Below are positions 8,096 through 15,555 of a stretch of 64,000 bases of DNA, piece by piece. Positions within the stretch are counted from its first letter, which is position 1; each line of letters begins with the position of its first letter. This DNA comes from Amycolatopsis sp. WQ 127309 (GTDB lineage: Bacteria; Actinomycetota; Actinomycetes; Mycobacteriales; Pseudonocardiaceae). The notes below the pieces were generated by a model. The model had not been told where the DNA came from. It did no database searches and was given only the letters and a program-made list of their open reading frames with translations. The stretch is taken from NCBI RefSeq assembly GCF_023023025.1, contig NZ_CP095481.1:558001-622000 (forward strand), in the 5' to 3' direction. Both the position numbers and the translations under genes were made by a program.

Positions 8096-8275
8096 TCCCG
8101 TGCCGCGAGCCGACCCTCCAAGGACGCAAGCCGACCCTCCAAGGACGCAAGCCGACCCTCCAAGTACGTGAGCCGACCCTCCAAGGACGCAAGCCGACTC
8201 TCCGAGTACGTGAGCCGACCCTCCGAGTACGTGAGCCGACCGTCCGAGTACGTGAGCCGACCCTCTCGGCACGCG
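8096..8275. repeat. About eight 21-bp tandem repeats (gagtacgtgagccgaccctcc)
   Basis: A second block with a different 21-bp unit adjoins the first. Units alternate between aaggacgcaagccgaccctcc and gagtacgtgagccgaccctcc. The rest of the gap up to 8380 shows no gene. Confidence 0.85.
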
Positions 8276-8380
8276 ACCTGGCCCCGGGCCCGGCTCCGAA
8301 GGCCCGGCGACCACCGGCCGCCTGCGCCAGCGCTTACGTGCCCGCGTCATCAGCTCACGCGGCAGCGACCGACCGACAGC

Positions 8381-8713
8381 TCACGGGCCGCGGTCCGGTA
8401 GTTCGATGACCACCGTGCGGCCTTCGTCGTCGTCGTTCGCGGGGGTTGGGGGCATCGGTTCGCCCGGGGGGCGGGCGTCGAGGATGTCCGTCGAGCGCAC
8501 CAGCCTCAGCGGGGTGCCGGGGGCCGCGCGGAACGGTCTGACCCGGACCCACGTCGTGCACGTGTGCTCGTCGCGCAGGGTGGGGCCGGCGATCGTGCCG
8601 ATGCGTTCCCGCGACGTTCGCAACCCGGGCATCGACGGCTCCCGGCGGCCGCGGTAGCGGACCTGCCAGCCCGGTGGGTACACGCCGGGTTCGGCATCCT
8701 CGGCCGTGGCCAT
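8381..8713 (-). CDS. Small hypothetical protein, paralogue of the gene at 8849-9079
   Basis: The 110-residue product is soluble and rich in Arg/Pro. Its core YPPGWQVRYRGRREP, then GTIAGPTLRDEHT and a C-terminal LRLVRSTDILDARPP, aligns piece by piece with the neighbouring gene (YPVGWVLTYRDRRVP, GVVLGSPVRDP, VWVPDADVVGIEPRRPP). The two are therefore tandem paralogues. The shared pattern, a compact beta-rich unit with GW, R-R and D-V/I positions, is not a family whose function I can name. The start ATG 8713 gives a terminus of the same length as its paralogue. No operon partner other than the paralogue is evident. Confidence 0.6.
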   Translation of the reverse strand: MATAEDAEPGVYPPGWQVRYRGRREPSMPGLRTSRERIGTIAGPTLRDEHTCTTWVRVRPFRAAPGTPLRLVRSTDILDARPPGEPMPPTPANDDDEGRTVVIELPDRGP

Positions 8714-8848
8714 CTCGTCACCCCGCTCGCTCGAACGTCGAAGGGCGCCGGGGGCTGGGGCGCGGCGTCCAGCCTAAGCCCGGGCGGGGCTCGGCGGGCT
8801 CGGCCAGGTGGGTGGTTCCATCCCGGGACAGTCCATTGAGGACGGACG

Positions 8849-9079
8849 TCACCCGGATGGTGGGCGCCGGGGTTCGATGCCGACGACGTCGGCGTCCGGC
8901 ACCCAGACCGGTGGGCCGTCGCCCAGCGGGGCCAGCGGGATCGTTTCCAGGCCCGTGCGCGGATCCCGCACCGGCGACCCGAGCACCACCCCGGCCGACC
9001 AGCCGGGAACCCGCCGGTCCCGGTAGGTGAGGACCCAGCCCACCGGGTACTCGTCGTCCAACGCTTTTGCCGATTCCAC
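8849..9079 (-). CDS. Small hypothetical protein, paralogue of the gene at 8381-8713
   Basis: From GTG 9079 the product is 76 residues (MESAKALDDEYPVGW...), which matches the N-terminus of the downstream paralogue (MATAEDAEPGVYPPGW). This is why I prefer it to the more distant ATG at 9199, which would add 40 residues of poor quality. It keeps the GW, YR-RR, G-P-RD and C-terminal D-V motifs of the pair. Function is unknown. The 135-bp space to the paralogue and the same orientation suggest a recent duplication. Confidence 0.5.
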   Translation of the reverse strand: MESAKALDDEYPVGWVLTYRDRRVPGWSAGVVLGSPVRDPRTGLETIPLAPLGDGPPVWVPDADVVGIEPRRPPSG

Positions 9080-9209
9080 CGCACAGCCCCGATTCGTCGA
9101 CGAACTCTCGTCGCCGAGGTCCGGGGCGATGATCCAGCCTACGTGAGCGCCGCGGCACCGCGGCAGCTCCAGCCGGGTGGTTCCGCCGGTCGCTCGCACC
9201 CGCCGGTGA

Positions 9210-9953
9210 TCAGGCCTTGCGGCGCGCCAGCACCAGGCCGGGGTCCAGCGCCCGTTCGGCGAGTGCGCGGGCGACGTCGCTCAGCCGGAGGTTGTTGCTG
9301 CGCGCGTAACCCCGCAACGCGGCGAAGGCGTCGTCCATGGTGAGCCCGCCGGTCACGGCGAGGACGCCCTTCGCCTGCTCGATGGTCACCCGGCTGTTCA
9401 ACGCGGTCTGCAGCTGCTCGGACATCGTCTCCCCCTGCCGGACGGCCCGTTCCTGGAGGATGCCGATGGTCGCGGTGTCGGCCAGCCCCTGCGCCAGGTA
9501 GACGTCGTCGGCCCCGAGCTCGCCCGGCCGGGAGCCGAACAGGTTCAGCGCGCCGATGGTCTGCTTGCGCAGCCGCATCGGCAGGGCGTGCACCGAGGCG
9601 AACCCCTGGCGGCCGGCTTCGGCGGCGAACCGCGGCCAGCGGGCGGCCTGCGCGGCCACGTCGGCGACGAGCACCGGCGTCCGGCTCGCGAAGCACTCCA
9701 CGCACGGGCCCTCGTCGCTGCTGAGCTGGAACAGTTCGAGCAGGCGGGCCTGCTCGGTCGACGACGCGAGCACCTGCAGGCTGCCGCGCTCGTCGACCAG
9801 CGTCAGGCCGGCCGCGGCGACGTCGAGCAGGTCCACGCACCGTCGCACCAGCGTGTGCAGCAGGTCGGCGACGTCGAAATCGTCGACGAGCGTGTCGGCC
9901 AGTGCGACGAACGTCCGGGTCACCTGTCGTTCACGGTCGGGCATGGCCGGCAT
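9210..9953 (-). CDS. GAF-ANTAR transcription antitermination regulator
   Basis: The 247-residue product has a GAF sensor domain (about residues 20-165, with SSDEGPCVECFASRTPV and the LPMRLRKQTIGALNLF strand). A C-terminal ANTAR domain follows (about 180-240, LNSRVTIEQAKGVLAV and DDAFAALRGYARSNNLRLSDVA). ANTAR proteins bind paired hexaloop RNA hairpins and prevent termination; in mycobacteria and other actinobacteria GAF-ANTAR proteins are common and respond to unknown ligands. The GAF domain keeps the conserved EGPCVEC cysteine segment. A second GAF-ANTAR gene lies 42 bp upstream on the same strand, so the two are probably co-transcribed. The start ATG 9953 or the ATG four codons in are both possible. 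Confidence 0.9.
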   Translation of the reverse strand: MPAMPDRERQVTRTFVALADTLVDDFDVADLLHTLVRRCVDLLDVAAAGLTLVDERGSLQVLASSTEQARLLELFQLSSDEGPCVECFASRTPVLVADVAAQAARWPRFAAEAGRQGFASVHALPMRLRKQTIGALNLFGSRPGELGADDVYLAQGLADTATIGILQERAVRQGETMSEQLQTALNSRVTIEQAKGVLAVTGGLTMDDAFAALRGYARSNNLRLSDVARALAERALDPGLVLARRKA

Positions 9954-9995
9954 CTCCTGGTTGCTCGTCGGATGTCTTCACAGTGGTGGTCCTCA

Positions 9996-10724
9996 TCAGG
10001 GCTCCCGGTCCAGCCGGAGCCGGCCGGCCACGATGTCGGCGGCGACGTCGAGCAGCGGGCGGCCGTCGGCGAAGGCGTGCGCGCGCATCCGGGCCAGCGC
10101 CGCCTCGGCCGGCACGTCGAGCTGCGCGATCAGCATCCCGGTGGCCTGGTGGACCTCCCGGTGCCGCATCCCCGCGCCCTCCATCCACCGGCCGTCACCG
10201 TCGAGCCACCGGTCGCCGCCGAGCAGGCCGGACAGCGCCAGCGCGGCGATGTCGGCCACCTGCAGGGCCGTCGAGAGCTCGACGGCGGTGAGCGAGCCCG
10301 GGGTCGACCGGTAGGTGTCGAGGGTCGCCACGCGCACGACCCCGATCTGCAGCGGGAAGGTGAACAACGCCGCCACCGGGTGTTCGGCGGCCTGGGCGGC
10401 GAACACCGGCCAAGCCGGCGGGAGCCCGGCGGCGAGGTCGGGGTGGAGCACCGGCCCGCCTTGGGAAAACGCTTCGAAACACGGGCCTTCGCCGAGCGAG
10501 AACTGCATTTCGGCGAGCACGGAACTCACCTCGTCGCTCGTGTAGACGACTTCGCGGTGCCCGGCGCCGGCCATCACCGATACCGCGGCGCCGTCGACCG
10601 GGAGCAGCTCGACGCACGCCCGGCACACCCGGCCGACCGTGTCGACGCCGCTGCCCGCCCGGCCGTCCGCGAGCGCGGCCAGGACGCCGCTGCGCAAGGC
10701 GTCGAGTTCAGCCAACCACCACAC
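9996..10724 (-). CDS. Second GAF-ANTAR regulator
   Basis: From GTG 10724 the product has 242 residues. The GAF domain (about 10-160) contains SLGEGPCFEAFSQGGPVL and ALFTFPLQIG. The ANTAR helices (about 180-238) contain HREVHQATGMLIAQLDVPAEAALARMRAHAF. It resembles its downstream neighbour in layout, but sequence identity looks moderate, so they are old paralogues. The longer reading to ATG 10826 would add 34 Cys/Arg-rich residues with no domain, so I favour GTG 10724. The signal and the RNA targets are unknown. Confidence 0.85.
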   Translation of the reverse strand: MWWLAELDALRSGVLAALADGRAGSGVDTVGRVCRACVELLPVDGAAVSVMAGAGHREVVYTSDEVSSVLAEMQFSLGEGPCFEAFSQGGPVLHPDLAAGLPPAWPVFAAQAAEHPVAALFTFPLQIGVVRVATLDTYRSTPGSLTAVELSTALQVADIAALALSGLLGGDRWLDGDGRWMEGAGMRHREVHQATGMLIAQLDVPAEAALARMRAHAFADGRPLLDVAADIVAGRLRLDREP

Positions 10725-10827
10725 GCCGGCACATGCGGGCCTCCTCCGGGTCGGTGTCCTGCACCGCCACACCGACTCGGAAAGGACTGGGTCCGGATCA
10801 GCTCCGCAATCGCGGCCGCACCGCACC

Positions 10828-11979
10828 CTACCCCGCTACGTGCGGGTACGCCGCCGACCGGTGCTGGAAGGCCAGGATCGCGGGGTTCACGATGACGCCG
10901 TCGCGGATCTCGACGGCGCGCCGCACGGTCTCGTGACCGTCCCATTCGGACGGTCCGCCGAGCACCGGCCGCAGCAGCGGCAGCAGCGCCTCGCTGATCT
11001 CCCAGGTGGCCGAGTTCCACAGGTAGGACGGGCTGTGGTCGACGGCGTAGTAGGTGATGCCGTCGCCGACCGTGAAGGCCGGCCGGGCGAACGTGGTGGG
11101 CTTCGCCCAGCTGAAGCCCATGCCCTCGTCGCAGGAGACGTCGACGATGAGGCTGCCCGGCGCGAACGCGGCGAGGTCTTCCTCGATGAGGAACGTCAGG
11201 GGCTCGGCGGTGTCCTGTAGCACGCAGTTGACGACGATGTCGTGCTCGGCGAGGAACCCGGCCAGCGGAACTCGGCCCCGCTCGGTCAGCGCGTGGCTGC
11301 GCCGGAGGTCACCCGGGTTGTTCTCGTCGTGCTCGAAGTGCACCATCGTGGCGGAGTGGATCGGCGAGCCGACCGCGGCGATCCCCCGGCCGGTGAGCAC
11401 GTGCACGTCGTGCACCCCGTGCGCGTTGAGCGCGGTCACCGAACCCCGTGCCGTCGCGCCGAAACCGATCACGACCGCGTTCAGCCGGCGGCCGTAGTCC
11501 CCGGTCGCACCGGCCAGCTGCAGCGCGTGCAGCACCGAGCAGTAGCCGGCGAGCTCGTTGTTCTTGTGGAAGACGTGCAGCCCGAACGAGCCGTCGCGGT
11601 TCCAGTGGTTCATCGCCTCGAACGCGATCAGCGTCAGCCTGCTGTCGATCGCCAGCTGCGTGAGCCCGGTGTCCTGGACGCAGTGCGGCCAGCCCCACAG
11701 CACCTGGCCGGGGCGCAGCTCGGCGACGTCCTCCCGCAACGGCTTGGCGAGCAACAGGACGTCGCACTCGGCGACGAGCTGCTCGTGGGTGCGCAGGCCG
11801 CCGACGAGGCCGGCCAGCTGTTCGTCCGCGACGCCGAAGTTCTCGCCGTAGCCGTGTTCGAGGAAGATGCGTTCGCGCAGATCGGCATCGATCCGCTCGA
11901 AGTGGCGGGGGTGGATGGGAAGCCGGCGTTCGTTCTCTTTCCGTGAACGGGAGACGACGCCGAGGGTGAGCTGGTCCAC
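10828..11979 (-). CDS. N5-(carboxyethyl)ornithine synthase-like dehydrogenase
   Basis: The 383-residue product belongs to the alanine dehydrogenase/saccharopine dehydrogenase superfamily and most resembles N5-(carboxyethyl)ornithine synthase. That enzyme condenses pyruvate with ornithine (or lysine) using NADPH. The N-terminal half has RSRKENERRLPIHPRHF, the substrate-binding entry typical of the family. The Rossmann motif VVIGFGATARGS lies near residue 180, and C-terminal sequences include DVSCDEGMGFSWAKPT. The start GTG 11979 follows the upstream gap and gives the conserved MDQLTLGVVSRSRKE terminus; the longer ATG reading adds unrelated residues. It stands alone and is divergent from a DUF5994 gene. 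Confidence 0.8.
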   Translation of the reverse strand: MDQLTLGVVSRSRKENERRLPIHPRHFERIDADLRERIFLEHGYGENFGVADEQLAGLVGGLRTHEQLVAECDVLLLAKPLREDVAELRPGQVLWGWPHCVQDTGLTQLAIDSRLTLIAFEAMNHWNRDGSFGLHVFHKNNELAGYCSVLHALQLAGATGDYGRRLNAVVIGFGATARGSVTALNAHGVHDVHVLTGRGIAAVGSPIHSATMVHFEHDENNPGDLRRSHALTERGRVPLAGFLAEHDIVVNCVLQDTAEPLTFLIEEDLAAFAPGSLIVDVSCDEGMGFSWAKPTTFARPAFTVGDGITYYAVDHSPSYLWNSATWEISEALLPLLRPVLGGPSEWDGHETVRRAVEIRDGVIVNPAILAFQHRSAAYPHVAG

Positions 11980-12127
11980 GAGGGCCCCTTCGGTAGACCC
12001 CAGTCTTAACACACAGTGCGTGTAGTGTCTGTGGTGACCGAGAGCATTTCGCGCGCGGGCGCTCGAGCCCGCGCCGTCCTCGGGCGCGTACCGGTCGCGA
12101 TCGGCGGCCGGGGACGGGAGTCCCGGC

Positions 12128-12571
12128 ATGACGTCGGCCCCCAGCACTGTCACCACCCCCGCGGCGGAGGAGCACGCCCTCCGGCTTCGGTTGAAGCCGA
12201 AGGGACCCACGACGGGCTACGTCGACGGCGCGTGGTGGCCACGCTCGGCCGACCTGGTCGGCGAGCTGCCGGAGCTGTTCGCCGTACTGGCCGTCCGGCT
12301 GGGCCGGATCGAGCGCGTCACCTTCCACCTCGGCGATTTCGCCGACCCGCCAAGGCGAATCGAGTACGACGGCGAGCGGGTCCGGCTGGAGGGGTTCCGC
12401 TCGCAGCGAGCCGGCACGCTCACCGTGATCGGCGCGTCGGACCGCCACCGCGTGACCCTGCTGACCGTTCCCCCGGACGCGAACCCGGAAGCCGCGCACG
12501 ACGTGCAGATGGCGGCGGCGCACCGCGACGGCACCGACACCGTCGACACGCTGCTGGACCGTCTAAAGTAG
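12128..12571 (+). CDS. DUF5994-family small protein
   Basis: The 147-residue protein shows the DUF5994 signature LKPKGPTTGYVDGAWWPRSADL near residues 22-43, then a predicted alpha/beta fold ending in DTVDTLLDRLK. Function is unknown. Members are frequent in Amycolatopsis, Mycobacterium and Streptomyces and are often near stress genes. The stop codon overlaps the stop of the convergent desaturase remnant by 9 bp. Upstream is a GGGAG sequence about 9 nt before the ATG. Confidence 0.8.
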   Translation: MTSAPSTVTTPAAEEHALRLRLKPKGPTTGYVDGAWWPRSADLVGELPELFAVLAVRLGRIERVTFHLGDFADPPRRIEYDGERVRLEGFRSQRAGTLTVIGASDRHRVTLLTVPPDANPEAAHDVQMAAAHRDGTDTVDTLLDRLK

Positions 12572-13491
12572 ACGCCCCGGGAGCGCGAGGCGGAAGATCT
12601 TGCGGACCACCGAGCCCAGCTGCCGGGACAGCGATCCCGTGTTGTACGGCAGGTCGTGCCGCTCGCAGATCTCCCGCACCTCGGCGGCGATCCGCGGGTA
12701 GCGGTGGCTGGGCAGGTCCGGGAACAGGTGGTGCTCGATCTGGTGGCTGAGGTTGCCCGAGAGCACGTGGAACAGCGGGCTGCCGGTGATGTTCGCCGAC
12801 CCGAGCATCTGACGCAGGTACCACTGGCCGCGGCTCTCGTTCGCGCTCTCCTCCTCGGCGAAAACCTCGGCACCGTCGGGGAAGTGGCCGCAGAAGATGA
12901 TCGAGAACGCCCAGAGGTTGCGGAGCACGTTGGCCGTGACGTTCGCCGTCAGGGTCAGCGGCGCGAGCGGCCCGGTGAGCAGCGGGTAGACGACGTAGTC
13001 GCGCCCGGCCTGGCGCGCCGTCTTGTGCAGCATCGGCTTCAGCAGCGGGAGGACGTCACGCCAGCCTCGGCGCCCCTGCACGATCCGGTCGACTTCGAGG
13101 TCGTGCAGCATGATCCCGTACTCGAAGAACACCGCCTGCGCCACTGCTCGCCCGGGCACACCATGTCCCACTCGAAGGTCCGCGAGTTCAGCGCCGGGTC
13201 CTTCATCCAGTTGTACTGGCCGTGCATGACGTTGTGGCCGATCTCCATGTTGTCGAGGATCTTCGACAGCGTCAGCGCCGCGACCTCGCCGGCCCAGGCG
13301 GGCGGGAACCAGCCGGCGAACAACAGCACCCGGCCGGCGATCTCGCAGAACCGTTGCACGGCAACGACGTTGTGGATGTAGTCGGCGTCTTCCGCGCCGA
13401 GCTCACCGGCGACGCGGGTGCGCAGCTTGTCCAGCTCCGTGCCGATCTGCTCGATCTCGACGGGGTCGAGCTCCCGGTGCGTGGTGGTCAT
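12563..13491 (-). pseudogene. Membrane fatty-acid desaturase, disrupted by an internal deletion and frameshift
   Basis: The 5' part (13491 to about 13145) encodes a desaturase N-terminus starting MTTTHRELDPVE, with the first His motif region IGHNVMHGQYNWM and FEWDMVCPGEQW. The 3' part (about 13145 to 12563, another frame) resumes with AVFFEYGIMLHDLE and ends with the last His box NLSHQIEHHLFPDLP. Between them about 40 residues normally present in the family, including the middle HNxxHH box, are missing. The join CAGTGGCGC/AGGCGGTG shifts the frame. The start ATG 13491 has GAGGAG upstream. As sequenced the product cannot bind its di-iron centre. It may be a genuine pseudogene or an assembly error. 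Confidence 0.85.
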
Positions 13492-13661
13492 CGGCGGATC
13501 TCCTCGGGCCGTTCGGCTGCGGTCACCTGGGTCCGGGGCGCGCCCCCAGCGTAGGCGCGCGCACCGCGCCCGCGCTCGGCCAGGCGGGTGGTCCCGGATC
13601 GTTTCCACACGCGCGTAACGTGCGGCGGCCGTTGCGCCGCCGACGGTTCCGGCCGGCCTGG

Positions 13662-14255
13662 TCAGTCCGGGACGGCGGCGCTCACCAAGGCGGCCGCGAC
13701 GCCGCGGGCGGCCGATTCCGCGCTCGGGTCGCGGTCCATCCACGCGCTGATCCCGGCGCCGTCGTAGAGCAGCACCAGCTGTCGCGCGAGCAGCTTCGGG
13801 TCCGTCGCGTGCGCCTGCTGGGCGAGGTCGAAGAACAGGTCGTGCAGCCAGGTGCGGTAGTCGGCGGCGGTCTCCTCGACCACGCCGCCCGGCGCGGCGT
13901 CGGCGCTCGCGCTGACGAACGCGCAGCCCCGGAAGCCCGGCTCGGTGAACGACAGCCCCTGCACTTCGAAGGCGCCGACGAGGCGCTCTTTCGGTGTGAC
14001 GTAACGGGTTTCGAGCTCGCGGGCCATCCGGTCGGCCGTGGCGGCGTGCCGCGCCTCCAGGTACGCGCGGACGAGGCCGTCCTTGCTGCCGAACGCGCTG
14101 TAGAGCGTCGCCTTGGCGACGCCGGCGTGCTCGATGACCCGGTCGATCCCGACGGACTGGACGCCCTCGGCGTAGAACAGCTCGTCGGCGGCGGCCAGCA
14201 GCCGCGCTCGCGCGGCCGCGCTGCGTTCCCGGGGTGACGGCGCCTTATCGGACAT
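13662..14255 (-). CDS. TetR-family repressor of the divergent SDR operon
   Basis: From ATG 14255 the product has 197 residues. The N-terminal helix-turn-helix (about 13-60, with DELFYAEGVQSVGIDRVIEHAGVA in two parts and KATLYSAFGSKDGLV) is typical TetR, followed by an all-helical ligand-binding domain. It is divergent from an SDR/nitroreductase pair. The intervening DNA has three copies of a cagaccggtctg-type palindrome, one inside the SDR promoter, so auto-regulation and repression of the pair are likely. The ligand is unknown; the targets suggest a quinone, aldehyde or other electrophile. Confidence 0.9.
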   Translation of the reverse strand: MSDKAPSPRERSAAARARLLAAADELFYAEGVQSVGIDRVIEHAGVAKATLYSAFGSKDGLVRAYLEARHAATADRMARELETRYVTPKERLVGAFEVQGLSFTEPGFRGCAFVSASADAAPGGVVEETAADYRTWLHDLFFDLAQQAHATDPKLLARQLVLLYDGAGISAWMDRDPSAESAARGVAAALVSAAVPD

Positions 14256-14268
14256 GCGCACACCATAG

Positions 14269-14363
14269 CAGACAGGTCGGTCTGTCTGGGCTGAGGCGAG
14301 CGTCACCCTTGACGCATCCAGACCGGTCTGTCTAGGTTGATTCTTGCCAGACAGACCGGTCTG
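14269..14363. promoter_or_regulatory. Three TetR operators around the SDR promoter
   Basis: Site 1 is at 14269-14288 (arms CAGACAG and CTGTCTG). Sites 2 and 3 are perfect CAGACCGGTCTG palindromes at 14319-14330 and 14352-14363, exactly 33 bp apart. Site 2 lies between -35 and -10 of the SDR promoter, site 3 in its 5' leader, and site 1 next to the repressor start. Confidence 0.85.
14309..14338 (+). promoter_or_regulatory. Promoter of the SDR-nitroreductase operon
   Basis: TTGACG (14309-14314) and TAGGTT (14333-14338) are separated by 18 bp that contain operator 2. The SDR start codon is 52 bp downstream of the -10 element. Confidence 0.65.
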
Positions 14364-14389
14364 GATGACAACTCCGGAAGGTGCCGATC

Positions 14390-15112
14390 ATGTCCGTACA
14401 ACCTGCTACCGCCCTGGTCACCGGCGCGACGTCCGGGATCGGCAAAGCGGTGGCGAAGAAGCTGGCCGCCGACGGGCTGACCGTCATCGCGGTCGGCCGC
14501 AACGCTCGCCGCGGCGCCGAGACCGTCGAGGAGATCACCGCCGCGGGTGGTCAGGCCCGGTTCGTCGAGGCCGACCTCGAAGACCCGGCCGCCATCGAGC
14601 GGCTCGCGGCCGGCGTCGGCGAGATCGACGTCCTGGTCAACAACGCCGGCCAGTCGGTCTGGGCGCCGACCGAGGACCTGAAGCTCGCCGACTACGACGC
14701 GATGTTCGCCGGCAACGTCCGCGCGCCGTTCCTGCTGGTGGCCGCGTTCGCCCCGGCGATGGCGGCCCGGGGGTCGGGCAGCGTGATCTCGCTGGGCAGC
14801 ATGGCGGGCAGCGTCGGCCTGGTGAACGGCGCCGCGTACGGCGCGACCAAGGCGGCGCTCGCCGCCCTGACCCGCGGCTGGGCCGCCGAGTACAGCGGCC
14901 GGGGCGTCCGCTTCAACACCGTCGCGCCGGGCCCGGTGTACACCCGCCCGGAGGCCCGCGACCTGTTCGACGCGCTCGCCGGGACGACCGCGATGAAGCG
15001 GGCCGCCGACCCGGCGGAGATCGCCGAGGTGGTGGCGTTCCTGGCGTCCCCGAAGGCGAGTTACGTCACGGGCGCGACCATCGCCGCCGACGGCGGCCGC
15101 ACCGCCATCTGA
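14390..15112 (+). CDS. Short-chain dehydrogenase/reductase
   Basis: The 240-residue classical SDR has the cofactor motif TGATSGIG (about residues 12-19), NNAG in LVNNAGQSV, and the catalytic Ser, Tyr and Lys in ISLGSMAGS and YGATKAALAAL. A typical PGPVYT loop and the C-terminal VTGATIAADGGRT are present. The Arg in VGRNARRG suggests NADPH use. ATG 14390 is preferred over GTG 14381 because GGAAGG sits about 10 nt upstream. It is followed after 17 bp by a deazaflavin-dependent nitroreductase, and both are probably induced together when the TetR ligand is present. The substrate is not readable. Confidence 0.92.
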   Translation: MSVQPATALVTGATSGIGKAVAKKLAADGLTVIAVGRNARRGAETVEEITAAGGQARFVEADLEDPAAIERLAAGVGEIDVLVNNAGQSVWAPTEDLKLADYDAMFAGNVRAPFLLVAAFAPAMAARGSGSVISLGSMAGSVGLVNGAAYGATKAALAALTRGWAAEYSGRGVRFNTVAPGPVYTRPEARDLFDALAGTTAMKRAADPAEIAEVVAFLASPKASYVTGATIAADGGRTAI

Positions 15113-15129
15113 AGACAGGAGCACGAACC

Positions 15130-15555
15130 ATGGACTACGCACCCAGCCCCAGTGAGCGCGTCCGCGAGCAGGTCGAGCGGTACGAAGCCACCGGTGGCCG
15201 CGAGGGCGGGACGCTCGAAGGCCGGCCCGTCGTCATCCTCACCACCACCGGTGCCAAGACCGGCAAGGTCCGCAAGACCCCGCTGATCCGGATCGAGCAC
15301 GACGGTGTCTACGCCGTGGTCGCGTCCGCCGGGGGTGCGCCCGAGCACCCCGCCTGGTACCGGAACATCCTCGCCGATCCGCTCGTGCGCGTGCAGGACC
15401 ACGACGACGTCCGCGCCGTCCGCGCGCGCGAAGTGCACGGTGATGAGAAAGACCGCTGGTGGCGGATCGCGGAGACCTTCTGGCCGCACTTCCCCGAGTA
15501 CCGGGCGAAAGCGGCCGGCCGCGAGATTCCCATCGTCGTCCTGGAACGACGGTGA
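15130..15555 (+). CDS. Deazaflavin (F420)-dependent nitroreductase family protein
   Basis: The 141-residue protein is of the Ddn/split-beta-barrel family. The core VVILTTTGAKTGKVRKTPLIRIEHDG and PAWYRNILADPLVRVQ are characteristic of enzymes that use F420H2 to reduce nitro compounds, quinones or other acceptors. The size is normal for the family. ATG 15130 follows ACAGGAGCACGAACC. It shares an operon and TetR control with the SDR, which suggests a two-step detoxification or redox pathway. Confidence 0.9.
   Translation: MDYAPSPSERVREQVERYEATGGREGGTLEGRPVVILTTTGAKTGKVRKTPLIRIEHDGVYAVVASAGGAPEHPAWYRNILADPLVRVQDHDDVRAVRAREVHGDEKDRWWRIAETFWPHFPEYRAKAAGREIPIVVLERR

Noticed and set aside
11980..12127. 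Inverted acacacagtgcgtgtagtgt sequence as an operator
   Set aside because: The arms are only 4-5 bp and imperfect; no nearby regulator.
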